Assembly: GCA_030490835.1 (NCBI GenBank)
Contig: CM059973.1
Coordinates: 57,540,008 to 57,604,007 of the forward strand
DNA from: Annona cherimola
Taxonomy: Eukaryota > Streptophyta > Magnoliopsida > Magnoliales > Annonaceae
Reading direction: 5' to 3'
Length of the DNA: 64,000 bases
Part shown: positions 10,637 through 21,064 of the stretch, piece by piece
Position numbering within the stretch: position 1 is the first letter of the stretch
Layout of the letters: each line of letters begins with the position of its first letter
The notes under the pieces: generated by a model
The model's input: the letters and a program-made list of their open reading frames with translations, nothing else
The model's database searches: none
Told to the model about the DNA's origin: nothing
Made by a program: the position numbers and the translations under genes

Positions 10637-13175
10637 TGTGGCACCCAAAATCGAGCGTCACATCCTGAGCCTTACTCCGGAATTATTATTGATTGGTAAA
10701 CGTGATCAGAATTGTTGCCCTGTCACACAGCGGGTGCATTTGATAATTATCCATTTATAATTTACTTCACATCATGCATGTTCAATTTTACATCAATTTG
10801 CCTATCTAGGCCAACATCAAGTCCTGATATATCCATTATAGATCATAAACTCTCTAGCATTCTTATCATAGGAAAACATACATCCATCATTTATTCTTAA
10901 AATTTTGTTCATCAATTCATCATACACCACAGTGTAAATCACATCAACTGCAATAAGCAACAATCATTCAAATCATAATGCATTTTTTCCACACATAACA
11001 TATGCACAGGGATTCATAGAGATGTCAATCTTCATTTAACCTATGCTCTCTTCTTCATATTCATCCTTGCACCTGTCTTAGGGTTTGGAAAACAAATCAT
11101 GAGTATAACTCAGTAAGCAAGCTACATAGTTTTTTAGGCGATTCATTTTACATGCAATGTTTGAGTATACCATGAAAATCATGAATCATTATACCCATCA
11201 TGGGTATATCATGAATAATACAATGCATTATTTTCATTATAAAACATGAACATCATAGGATAGTACGCTAGCTATGTGACCATCCGTCTCCATCTTCTTC
11301 CATCTAAGGGAGGGCGACACTGGCCTTTGGCCTATCTTAGCGACTTGGTCACACTAAAGGGGGACAATCGGTCCGCTTAAACCTTTAAGTGGACCTAGTA
11401 CTTTTTGCACCATGAACTTGTCATAAACATGCTCATAAATATGATAAAAAAACATGCTAGCATGACTTTCGTGTATAAACCTTTGAATCGTAATTTCTCA
11501 ACAACATTTGATAAATCATTAATCAAATTATTTGCCATAGTAAAAATAACATTTCAACAACATGTTGGGATAAAGGAATGACCATCCTTAAACAATCTTA
11601 GAAACAATTGAGTATTCATTTGCAAATATATACAAAGCATTTAAATAAAATTTACAATCATTTTATTAAAGTTTAAGAAAGCAATTCTTTTAGAAAGTTG
11701 CTTGCTTACCTGAATCAAGTCAGCTTTCCTTGTTAATTTTTTCCTTGCCTTTGCCTGTATACATAAGAATGACATCGCATTCATACATATAAACTCTTAT
11801 GCTTGCTTATAGTTTAGTTTTCCAAACCACATGCTCTCCATTAACTTACATGATTGAGAGTAATTAATTAGGTTTAATGTGAAATTTGGTTTAAAATATG
11901 TTTTTGTAACATTTAGGTATTAAATATTAATTTCAAGCAATTTAAACAATTTTTGTGATCTTTTGGCTTGAAATTATATTTTTATTTGTTTTCATAAAAT
12001 TAAATGAGTTTGAAAAATTTCCTATATTGAAACCCATTAATAAATTTGATGAGTATATGATACTTTTTTATGCAGGAAAATAAATTTCAACAAGTGGGGC
12101 CCACCACTTTAATCACGTGATCAGCAGATGAAAAGTTTTACAAGTCCAGGCGTGGGCCGACCATTAGAACCATCCATTAATATCAAGCATACATAACCAT
12201 CCATAGTAATAATTAGCACTGTTTTTCCAAAGTGTCCAAGACGTCTAGATTTTTCCAACTGTCCATATAATGCTGATCATCATTGTCCATTAAAGTCTCC
12301 AGCCATGCAAATTTCGTCTAAGCCAGAAATCATTGATATGGACCCCACTAATATCTAGCCACCCATGCTCAAACCAGCGCCCAAGCTGATCTACAACATC
12401 CATCTAATTAATGCAGGCTATCCAATTCAATCCAAGCTGTCCAGCCCATGATCGGTATCATCCGAATAATCTCAACCACCCATTCATGCCTGCAAAATTC
12501 CAGCTCTTCAGATCTCAGCTATTCATAAAATCCAAACCGTCCAACGATCCAGATTTTTACACTACCTAAAGCTGCATAAGAACCGTCCATTTACATGCAG
12601 CTGTCCATCCATTAATCTCATGCAAGATCAGCAACGCCTAAAATTAAACAGCAGCCCACATGGACCATCCAGAATTTCAGCGGATCCAAGCCATCCATAT
12701 TTTTTGATCCAGGCCGTCCACTTGCAACCAGATCAACACCGTCCAGATTTTTGTTCAGAAAATCATAAAATCCAGACCGTCCATTTATTTCAGCAACTCA
12801 CTGTCCAAAAAAAAAACATTCCAGCCGTCTAGATTTTTTGTCCACCTAATCATCCCATCACAACCATCCATTATTTTTATTCTAGCAGTCCAAATATCAA
12901 AATCCAGAATGCCCGCACCCATCAGATCTGAAATTCAAGCCGTCAATCTAGAAATTCCACTGCCCAGTTTAATTCGAGCCATTTGTTTATGATCAAAAAA
13001 TTCTAGTTGTCCCACCGCTGACCGCTTAAGATCAGCTAATCCATAATTTAGAATCTGACCTTCCACAAGTAAATCCCCATGCATCTGCCAGTCAGCAAAT
13101 CTGGATAATATCAGCTGTCCAACCTTTTCACGATGCAATGTGAATTGCGTCCAATAAAGATGGGCCCCACATACC
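10637..13175 (+). repeat. Gypsy LTR G inserted in gag of D (3' end at 44028-44036)
   Basis: Starts TGTGGCACCC directly after the target duplication CTATG. 10637-11850 matches 50184-51420 in order (CTCAGTAAGCAAGCT, GGTACGCTAGCTA-like, GCGACTTGGTCACACTA, GGGGGACAATCGGTC). 12100-13150 has many CCATCCA/CCGTCCA words. Its last nine bases, AGTATCACA, are found at 44028-44036 before the second CTATG. Sirevirus C sits between, so the LTR seems to have been entered nine bases before its end. A deletion later removed the left part of C and perhaps some LTR. Confidence 0.65.
12160..12890 (+). repeat. Dispersed CCATCCA/CCGTCCA words within LTR G
   Basis: More than fifteen CCATCCA, CCGTCCA or CTGTCCA words occur at irregular intervals, often preceded by AA or followed by GATTTTT. 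They do not form a clean tandem array. The companion G-type LTR at 50184 does not show such a cluster in its second half. Confidence 0.45.
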
Positions 13176-14085
13176 TTACGCAAGGCTACAGGTTCTCAGG
13201 CTACTCATTGCACATTGCATTTATCCAAAGGGCGGGGGCCGAAATTAGTTGAATCCACAAGAAGCTGAAATCTTGTGGAAAGTTGTCAACAGGGTCAAAG
13301 TCTGTCTCCCATGACTATTTTTGGAGTCTCTTGAACATAAGAAGGAGAATCCACGAGGAGTACTACCATATGGGATGTGGATCACCAAAATTATGACATA
13401 TTATGGTGTTGATTTAGAAGGTGAACAATTTTAGGTTCTGAAATCGACGAATGTCATCAACCGGGCCCTCCTGACCTGCATGAAGATTAATTTGGAGGAG
13501 TTTAGGGCTAAAAGGATATAGGAACAAATGGGTAATGAATTTCAATCTCGTCCCGAGGCCGAGGGTGCTCGTCCTGAGGGGGAGGACCTACCCCGTCATG
13601 AACGGATTCCATCTCCGCCTCCAGCACCTGCTACTCCTGCGTCACCACAGTCCCATGGATCTTGTTCACCACTAGGATCACGGGCCACAGATCATCATGT
13701 CCGCTCTCCAGATCAACCCCTCTTCCTCCTAAGCTATCATGGATTATTTACAATAGATGGGGAGTCCGATCTCACAGGAATCGGGGTCTATTCATACGGC
13801 TCTGATGGAAATGCACAGTCGCCAAAGACAAACTGGATCGGAGTTAACAACTATCAAATATTGTCTAGCCTCAGGTAGCAGTCGTGGTCGACCTATCCCA
13901 AAGTCTTCCTGACTTCGATCCTTATTGGGGAGAGTCTGTGAGAGCTGAACCCACCGTTTAGGTTCCCTCGTCTCCGTTTTCTTCAGCCTGCACCAGACCT
14001 ATTCCTCCAACCTACCCAACTACCTACCCTATCACCGCATTCCAATTTCACAAGTCCCGCTTCCCTTATATCCCATTTTGATGCA
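13176..14085 (+). pseudogene. Post-pol (envelope-position) ORF of Sirevirus C, 3' part
   Basis: Begins inside the conserved domain: LRLLIAHC near 13190, then VNRVKVC-P, NPRGVLPYGMWITKIM near 13340 and GVDLEGEQF near 13410. This corresponds to 34545-34810 of element A. A continuous stretch from 13528 has a Pro-rich linker and SHGSCSPLGS, also matched in A and M. The domain resembles what is annotated as putative plant transposon protein in many plant genomes; its function is unknown. Stops and frameshifts are present and the N-terminal half is missing. Confidence 0.65.
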
Positions 14086-14401
14086 TTGACAAAAAGGGGG
14101 GGGAGAGAGAGAGTAGGACTTGGACTTAGGATTTAGAGTTTTGTTTCGGGTTTGAGTAGCATGTAATTTCAAATCCTTTTTGTATGATATGAACTTGATT
14201 GTGAATGATATGAACTTGGTTTTTGTGCAAATTGTTGTTTTGAAATGTACATGATTACAGGATATGCAATGCTATGTAAATCTTGAGTAATCAACACAAT
14301 ATGTCAATTCTAAATGCCAAACAAAATATGACATACTAGTTATAAAAGAAAATGAAAGGACTATCTCAAATTGGTTTTGTCAATCATAAAAAAGGAAAGA
14401 T
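14086..14401 (+). other. 3' untranslated part of Sirevirus C with two purine tracts
   Basis: Starts with TGACAAAAAGG right after the ORF, where the G run has expanded to eight and is followed by an AG repeat (14096-14113). A degraded second tract, AAAAAAGGAAAGA, is directly before the LTR at 14402. This matches the two-tract layout of A, B, L and M. Confidence 0.6.
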
Positions 14402-14833
14402 TATTGGAATTTAAGGCAAAATAAGCACAATCCATGTTTTGATGATTAATAACTCAATTTGAGAAATATTTAAGTACTAACGTGGTTGCTAAGTGTTCCA
14501 CAAGTTTATAAAATCAAGATTCAAAAGATAGTAGGTCAAGTCGCAACCCCAAGTCGACTTAGCCATGACATAGGTCAAGACGATACCCAAGTCGACTCCA
14601 GATTCGATTTCAAGTGACATAAAATTGACAGAACTGAAATTGGGATTCAGAGATAGGTAAAGTCACAACCAAAGTCGACTCCACTTGCGACTTATGTGAA
14701 GTCACAATCCCAAGTTGACTTCATATGTGACTTGGGTCTGGCCTGGCTGAAGACTTCAAAATATCAGAGTTAAGTCGCTTTTCAAGTCGAATTCATCATG
14801 CGACATAGGTGAAGTCGCATCCCAAGTTGACCC
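14402..14833 (+). repeat. 3' LTR of Sirevirus C, first part
   Basis: Starts TATTGGAATTT (family TGTTGG) and contains CATGTTTTGATGATTAA and several GTCGAC words. It is interrupted at 14834 by element B and continues at 42771. The five bases before the break, GACCC, are repeated after B. Confidence 0.8.
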
Positions 14834-15464
14834 TATTAGTCCCGAGTTAATGACAATTACCCAAGAGGGGAGGTGTGAATTGGGTATTTAAAATTTTCAA
14901 CTTAAACAGAAATTTTACCCGGATTAATCTAGTCCCCTTTATGAAGAAACAAATGGAAAGCAATATAGTGCTCAGAGCAGAAATAAAAATCAACAAGCAA
15001 GATTTTATAGTGGTTCGGGCAACCTTCCCTACTCCACTCTTCCAAGCTCACACCTCTTGTGACTTGGGTTCCACTATGTATTTCACAAATACAACTAGAG
15101 CCACTGTTCTCTTCTAGATTCCAGCTCTAAGGGGCATCAACAATTCACAGCACAAGTAGGTGACGAGTTTCACTCCAATCACACACTACTTTGCTTACAC
15201 TCGATCTTAGTTACCCAAGCTCAATCAAGTTCAATACAACAAGAAATAGTAAAAGAAGGTTTCTACATGTAACTGATGTGTAGAGGAAGATTTGGCGCAG
15301 AGAAGAACTTGTACAGCAGTATTAATGATTCAGCAAGCAGCTCTTAGCAGTTTGAAAGCAGAGTTCTTCTTCTATATGATGGTTTGATCACTTAATGCTC
15401 TTAGAGATGGGAGTTGTGCTCAATCAATGAATTCCCAACTTCCCTCCATGTTCATATTGAATGT

Positions 15465-15472
15465 CTTTTATA
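15465..15472 (-). promoter_or_regulatory. TATA box, 3' LTR of B
   Basis: Minus strand TATAAAAG, about 80 bp downstream (in the sense of this LTR) of the last palindromic module. The equivalent in the 5' LTR is at 41717-41724. Confidence 0.5.
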
Positions 15473-15550
15473 AATGTTGAGGGAATCCGAACCTTTGAAA
15501 GTAGGTGGCGCGCATTTAATGCGCCAACGTTCGAAAAATTTTCGACCGTT

Positions 15551-15730
15551 ATGACCCAAGTCACAGGTGGAGTCGACTTCGGGTGCGACTTCGCCCAAGT
15601 CGCAGATGGAGTCGACTTCGGGTGCGACTTCGGCTGTCCGTAACTTCTTCAAGTTCCAGTCTAGGTTGACTTGGTCATCGACTTGACCCAAGTCGCAGGT
15701 GAAGTCGACTTCGGGTGCGACTTCACTTCC
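15551..15730 (-). repeat. GTCGAC palindromic module cluster, TATA-proximal (B, 3' LTR)
   Basis: Modules at 15560-15589 and 15599-15628 have the layout GTCGCA-N6-GTCGAC-N6-TGCGAC (the first with GTCACA) and repeat with a 39-bp period. Further half-modules follow to 15725. The cluster gives long open frames on both strands, which I regard as by-products of the repeat. Confidence 0.85.
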
Positions 15731-15999
15731 TCAGCTTGCTAATTGAACTTGAAATTCTTTGGAATGACTTGCTTGCTTGAATTTCTTCATGTTTGATTGT
15801 TCTTCCACCATTTTATATTACTTAAGACTCTTTATGATTCTTCTATCTTAAAATAAAAATATTTGATTCCATGTCTTGAGTCTTGAGTCTTGGAATGCAT
15901 GGAAGATGTCCGAGTATGTGTTCATAATCCAATATGATGGATTCATGCAACCCTGCTTGCTTTGATCTTCATTTGATCTTCATTTGATCCGAGTCGAGT

Positions 16000-16392
16000 G
16001 TTTGAGTCGACTTGGCCTTCATCTTTACTCGAGTCTAGCATTGAGTCGACTTGTTCTGCAAGTTCCACACTGAAGTCGAAGCTGGAGTCGACTTGGTCTA
16101 CGACTTCACCCAAGTCACATGCGGAGTCGACTTGGGATGCGACTCCGGCAGCTCTCGTTCTCGATTTCAACTCTAGACAGAAAATCATGGTTGAAGTCGA
16201 TGCTGGAGTCGACTTGGTCTGCGACTTCACCCAAGTCGCATGCGGAGTCGACTTATGATGCGACTTCGGTAGCTTTGCTCCCGATTTCAACGCTGGACGA
16301 AAGATGTCACTTGAAGTCGCTGCTGGAGTCAACTTGGGAATCAACTTGGCCTAAGTCGATGCCTGAGTCGACTTGAAAATCGACTTAACCGT
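16000..16392 (-). repeat. GTCGAC palindromic module cluster, distal (B, 3' LTR)
   Basis: At least eight GTCGAC words, some as complete 30-bp modules (for example 16119-16148 and 16229-16258). The cluster is cut at its right edge by the solo LTR and corresponds to 42230-42620 in the 5' LTR. Confidence 0.85.
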
Positions 16393-17374
16393 TGACGAGC
16401 TGCGTATATGTCTACTAAATTGCTCGCTATTTATGCAAATATACGTGTCGTGTCAAGTAATAAAGAGTGAGTAGAGTATCGTTCCCACAAGGAATTGTTA
16501 ACCGGAATTGTTATTTAGCTTAACTGCTTTCGAGGGTTGTGAAATTCTGAGTTTGTGTTCCTATTAAACTAATAATTGCAAGGGGAAATTAGAGTAGAGA
16601 TATGAGACTACTGGATACTAAAACGGGTTTACTAATTAGGGATGGCAGATGGATAGATCGAAATTCTTAAATCTAAACTATATTGCTCTGGTTCTTGTTA
16701 AGCAGATCGCATATGAATTTACTAGCTCAAGTTCATGTATCTCCATATATGTCTTCCAACAGTATATAAAGCTAATTACACCCTATTTAAGTGTTATGTT
16801 TCCATGCCATTAAATAAAGTGAAATTGATAAGTTCATAACTTGTATAATGACTACCCAGGGTTTAACGGTATATTTCTATCCGTTAAACAACTCTTCTTA
16901 CACAAAGGTCGAAACCTGTGCTTTGCACATGGATCTGGCAAAGATCTCCCTTTTCCAAGGGTAAATCAAGCAATTAAATCATCTTATAAGGTAGCTAATC
17001 TTGTAAAAGCATTATACTCACACATGCAAAGGTAAATCATACACAACCATGTATATAAGTTTAAATATTCATTCCTGAATATTCTAAGAACTAAGAAACA
17101 ATACAATTTAGAATTTAATTCATCCTAACTATCCATTTAATGGAGGTTTAGTTCAAAGACATGATCTTAACAATCACTACATCCATATAAAAAGTATCCA
17201 TAAGGCAGAGAAAGAAAATTGAAAAGAATAAGAAAAACTATTTTCCGGCAGTTTCCACCAACAGGACTTGAATTCCTTATTCAATCCGAGCTTTAATCTT
17301 GATTCCCACTTTCTCTTGTACTGTAATTCATTTTTCGGCTCCCTTCTCCTCTCTCTCGCACGAACCTCTAGGAT

Positions 17375-17383
17375 TTATATATA
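17375..17383 (-). promoter_or_regulatory. TATA box of the solo K-type LTR
   Basis: Minus strand TATATATAA, preceded on the same strand by four GGCGCC palindromes, the nearest 55 bp away. The related fragment at 61489-62795 has the same arrangement. Confidence 0.5.
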
Positions 17384-17437
17384 GAGTCCCCTTTTGCGCA
17401 GCTTACGCATTGGAATATTCGCGTACGGATGCGTATT

Positions 17438-17631
17438 GGCGCCTAGGCGCCAACTCCCTGGATGCAATTACTGAACTGTGGCTTCAACGTCGTCTGCACT
17501 CGAGTTGCACGTAGATGAGGTGGTGCCTAGGCGCCAACTCTCTGGAAGTCATGCTGTGGGTGTGTGTGTGCTGTCAACGGCCAAGGTAAGTAGAGTGGCG
17601 CCTGGGCGCCAATGGGTGGCGCCTAGGCGCC
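17438..17631 (-). repeat. Four GGCGCC palindromes in the solo LTR
   Basis: Copies at 17438-17451 and 17618-17631 are perfect GGCGCCTAGGCGCC; 17522-17535 and 17597-17610 have one change each. Most are preceded on the minus strand by a GAGAGTT-like word, as in K. Confidence 0.85.
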
Positions 17632-18038
17632 AACTCTCTGGTTCTGGATGCCTCAGCTTGCATTCAATTCGTCCGCTCTGCTATCATACGTCTCGTCCTT
17701 CCTACAAAAGATGGAAGAACTAAATAAATAAACTAAAAATGCCTAAATAATGCAAAAATTACCTAAAAACTAATTAATGCTCCTCAAATGCAAAACGGAT
17801 GAAAATTAAGCTGAACGAGTGCAAACTATGCCTAATCTCTCGAACTAACACACAAATTAAGTCTGAAATGGGCCATGATTACTCGTAAAAATAAGAGTTA
17901 TCACCTGTCATGCTTCATTTTCTTCATTTGTATATCTTTTAATCATCTTCCCAAACATGTTAGTAACCAAAACTTACTCAAATTGATTTGTTAATCATCA
18001 AAACATAGACTTGGCTTATTTTCCACATGTTTCCAACA

Positions 18039-18376
18039 ATCTCCCCCTTTTTGATGATTGACAAAACTGATTTGAGTGCATACCTTTCAATGTCTTTCAA
18101 ACATACTATTTTATCTTGTTTTGGTAGCTTTAGAATAATAACTAGTCTTTTGCATTTTGAAGTTTAACATACATATTCCATTTCCAATAAGTCACAAGTT
18201 AAAACCATTCATACAAGCGTTTAAAACTGAGACTACTCAAATCCTAATCTCTTCTCCCCCTTTTTGTCAATTGATAAAAAAAAAAGAGATGGAGCGGGTT
18301 AATCCTTTCAGAATGGCAGGGTTGTTCCCCCTGAACCTGTGCTCCCCTCAGCTTGTGCTTTTCTAAGTTAATTCAA
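18039..18376 (-). other. 3' untranslated part of Sirevirus B
   Basis: Contains two polypurine tracts, minus strand AAAAAGGGGGAGA at 18040-18052 (next to the LTR) and 18253-18265. There is no post-pol ORF: the short stretch from the RNase H end to the upstream tract has no matching domain. The sequence around the upstream tract, TTGACAAAAAGGGGGAGAA, equals what follows the extra ORF in A, so an ancestor may have lost that ORF. Confidence 0.65.
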
Positions 18377-18853
18377 TCATCCCCATATCATTTTAATTTT
18401 ATAAAATGGTTCTTTTGCTAGGGGTTTGGTAAAAATATCTGCAATTTGATCTTCTGTTTTTACATATTCCAAACATATATCATGATTTTCTACATGTTCT
18501 CTAATAAAATGATGTCTTAGGTCTATACGTTTGGTCCTAGAATGCACTACTAGATTTTTAGTCAAACATATTGCACTAGTATTATCACATCTAATAGGTA
18601 TATCTTTAAAATCCATGTCATAATCCCTAAGTTGTTGTTTCATCCAAAGTAATTGGGCACAACAGGTCCCGGCGGCAATGTATTCGGCTTCCGCCGTAGA
18701 TAGAGAAACACTAGTTTGTTTTCTTGAAAATCATGAAACCAACATGTTTCCAAGAAACTGACATGTTCCACTAGTGCTTTTTCTATCTACCTTGTAACCG
18801 GCAAAATCCGCATCCGAGTGGCCGATTAGATCAAAATTAGAACCCTTTGGATA
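18377..18853 (-). pseudogene. RNase H domain of Sirevirus B
   Basis: C-terminal copia RNase H. It reads in order, on the minus strand, SDADFAGYKVDRKSTSGTC (about 18765-18820), ALSTAEAEYIAAG near 18690, CDNTSAICLTKN near 18560-18590, RHHFIREHVE near 18500 and DIFTKPLAKEPFYKI near 18390-18435. The catalytic acidic residues (SDAD, EAEY, CDNTSA) are visible. A frameshift near 18728 and a stop near 18856 separate it from RT. It ends MIEL-like and shortly reaches the 3' untranslated region. Confidence 0.9.
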
Positions 18854-19906
18854 CTAAAGTCCTATGTTGGTAGTATCTACTAAATATCTGAAAATTCTTT
18901 TTACAGCTACCAAGTATGATTCTTTTGGACATGATTGAAATCTAGAGCATATGCAAACACTAAACAATATATCGGGTCTAGAAGTAGTTAAATATAATAA
19001 AGAGCTTATCATGCTTCTATATAATTTTAAATCAACTAGTTTACCTTTCTCATCTTTGTCAATTTTAATGATTGAGCTCATAGGTGTGTTTGCCCCTTTG
19101 CTATTTTGCATGCTGAGCTTCTTTAACATTTCTTTGATATACTTGGACTGGTTTATGAAGATTCCTTCACTTAGTTGCTTAATTTGTAGTCCAAGGAAGA
19201 AATTCAGCTCCCCTATCATACTCATCTCAAATTCCTTCTGCATAAACTCAGAAAATTCTTGACAAAGGATCTCATTAGTAGCACCAAAAATAATATCATC
19301 TACGTAAATTTGAATAATCAAGATATCTTTTTCTTTATACTTGATAAACAAAGTGGTGTCTACCTTTCCCTTTTGAAAGTTATGATCAATCAGAAATTTG
19401 CTTAATCTTTCATACCAAGCCCTTGGAGCTTGTTTTAATCCATACAATGCTTTGGATAATTTGTATACAATTTTAGATTGATCTTTCTCCTCAAATCCAA
19501 GTGGTTGTTCAACATACACCTCTTCATTTATAAACTCATTCAAAAATGCACTTTTAACATCCATTTGAAACAACTTGAAGTTCATGTGAGATGCAAAAGC
19601 CAGTAAGATGCGAATAGCTTCTAATCTAGCAATCGGAGCATAGGATTCCTCAAAGTCTATTCCTTCTTCTTGTGAGTATCCTTTTGCCACAAGGCTAGCT
19701 TTGTTTCTCACCACAAGTCCACTTTCATCTAATTTGTTCCTAAAAACCCATTTTGTACCAATGACAATACAGTCTTTTGGTCTTGGAACAAGAAGCCAAA
19801 CTTGGTTTCTTTCAAATTGATTTAGCTCTTCTTGCATTGCTATGATCCAGTTTTCATCATCAAGAGCTTGATCAATAGTGGTTGGTTCAATTTTGGATAC
19901 AAAGGC
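18854..19906 (-). pseudogene. Reverse transcriptase of Sirevirus B, cut by element A
   Basis: A 327-codon open stretch (18854-19837) covers most of RVT_2: [20 protein letters not shown] at the start, [14 protein letters not shown], then [34 protein letters not shown] and the catalytic YVDDIIFGA near 19290. It ends in [19 protein letters not shown]. Upstream codons to 19906 encode the linker before RT. The gene stops at the insertion of element A and its upstream part continues at 37641. Of the six elements here it has one of the best-preserved RT domains. Confidence 0.92.
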
Positions 19907-20039
19907 GTATTTGTTGAAAATAATTGTTGAAAATCAAATGCAAAATATCCAAAGCATGTGTTTTGATGGTTAACAACATAATTTGAGTAAGTTTTAACTA
20001 CTAATATGTTTTGTGCAATGTTTAGATGAAAGTTATAAA

Positions 20040-20460
20040 ATATAACAGGTCAAGTCGCAAACTACGTCGACCCAGGCATCGACTTAGGCTAAGTCGATTC
20101 CCCAAGTCGACTCCATCTTCAACTTCAAAAGTCATCCTCTGTCCAGCGTTGAAATTGGGAGCAAGAATTCTCAAAGTCGCAGACGAAGTTGACTTCACTT
20201 GCGACTTGGGTAAAGTTGCAGACCAAGTTGACTCCATTATCGACTTCAAGTAACACTTTCCTTCCAGAGTTGAAATTGGGTGGCAAAGCTGCCGAAGTCG
20301 TACATGAAGTCGACTCCACTTGCGACTTGGGTGAAGTCGCAGGCCAAGTCGACTCCAGCATCGACTTCAGTTAGACAGGGCAAGATTTCAGAAGTCAAGT
20401 CGAAGGCCAAGTCGACTTAATATCAAACTTGAGTCAAGTTGAAGACCAAGTCGACTTAAA
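20040..20460 (+). repeat. GTCGAC palindromic module cluster, distal (A, 5' LTR)
   Basis: Complete or near-complete modules include 20297-20326 (GTCGTA-N6-GTCGAC-N6-TGCGAC) and one near 20177 with GTTGAC in the centre. Half-modules fill the rest. Same position as 35925-36330 in the 3' LTR. Confidence 0.85.
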
Positions 20461-20719
20461 TATTCGACTTGGAGCATATGAAGATCAATCCAAGTCCAAA
20501 GTAAGCGAGATGCATGAATTCATCCATTTCAATCAATCCATAAACATTGAATTTGTTCATGCATAGCAAGTTTCAAGTTTCCAAGACCTTTGGACAAAAA
20601 GCTAAAAGATATCTATGCCAAGAAGTTATGAAAATCAAAGAAGAAACACTTATGTTGAGGAAGTTAAGCAAGCAAAGGATATTTCAAGGAAATTTAAACT
20701 CACTTGGCAAAATAACAAG

Positions 20720-20975
20720 GTCAAGTCGCACCTGAAGTCGACTCCAAGATCGACTTGGGTCAAGTCCCAGACAAAGTCGACTCAAAAGACAGACTTGGAT
20801 GATTGAACAGCTGAAGTCGCACCCGAAGTCGACTCCACCTGCGACTTGGGCCAAGTCTAAGGCCAAGTCGACCCGATGAAGAACTTGAACAAACTGAGCA
20901 TAGCCGAAGTCGCACTCAAAGTTGACTCCAGCATGCGACTTGGGCGAAGTCGCACACGAAGTCGACTCCACCTGT
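20720..20975 (+). repeat. GTCGAC palindromic module cluster, TATA-proximal (A, 5' LTR)
   Basis: Module 20816-20845 is perfect. Others near 20908 and 20947 have one or two changes. The cluster ends about 90 bp before the TATA box at 21065. Confidence 0.85.
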
Positions 20976-21064
20976 GACTTGGAGAAATAATGTTCGAATT
21001 TTTGAACGTTGGAACATCTATTACGCGCCAACAAACTCTATAACATTCAAAATTCTCCCTCCTT

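Larger units (their letters stand above)
16393..17903 (-). mobile_element. Solo K-type LTR inside the LTR of B
   Basis: On the minus strand it starts TGATAACTCTTA at 17903 and ends GCTCGTCA at 16393; it is 1511 bp long, against 1505-1506 for the LTRs of element K. It is flanked on the right by CCTGT (17904-17908) and on the left by CCGT (16389-16392), a target duplication with one base lost. The intact site is seen in the other B LTR near 42628. No internal region is present, so it formed by LTR-LTR recombination. Confidence 0.85.
14834..18038 (-). repeat. 3' LTR of Sirevirus B, with a solo LTR inside
   Basis: Without the 16393-17903 insertion this LTR is about 1.69 kb, close to the 1682 bp of the 5' LTR at 41084-42765, and the two match throughout. 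It contains two clusters of the GTCGAC module (15551-15730 and 16000-16390) and a TATA box at 15465. The inner end reads CCAACA at 18033-18038, next to the purine tract. Confidence 0.9.

Noticed and set aside
12620..13183. Frames of 70 and 82 codons on opposite strands
   Set aside because: They lie in LTR G within or next to the CCATCCA-word region; no domain and no conservation in the other G-type LTR.
14096..14113. G8(AG)n tract as a separate microsatellite or G-quadruplex
   Set aside because: By position it is the expanded upstream polypurine tract of Sirevirus C; a single G run cannot form an intramolecular quadruplex.
15452..16376. Several overlapping open frames of 60-130 codons on both strands, rich in VDS, CDLGEV and similar repeats
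   Set aside because: They coincide with the GTCGAC module clusters. The palindromic repeat lacks stop codons on both strands, so long frames arise in several phases. The same happens at 20022-20374, 20684-21034, 36551-36875, 42100-42596 and 58225-58649.
20040..20460. CRISPR-like array (regular repeats with short unique spacers)
   Set aside because: The repeats are degenerate, spacers are short and related to each other, the host is clearly a plant and the arrays lie inside LTRs.
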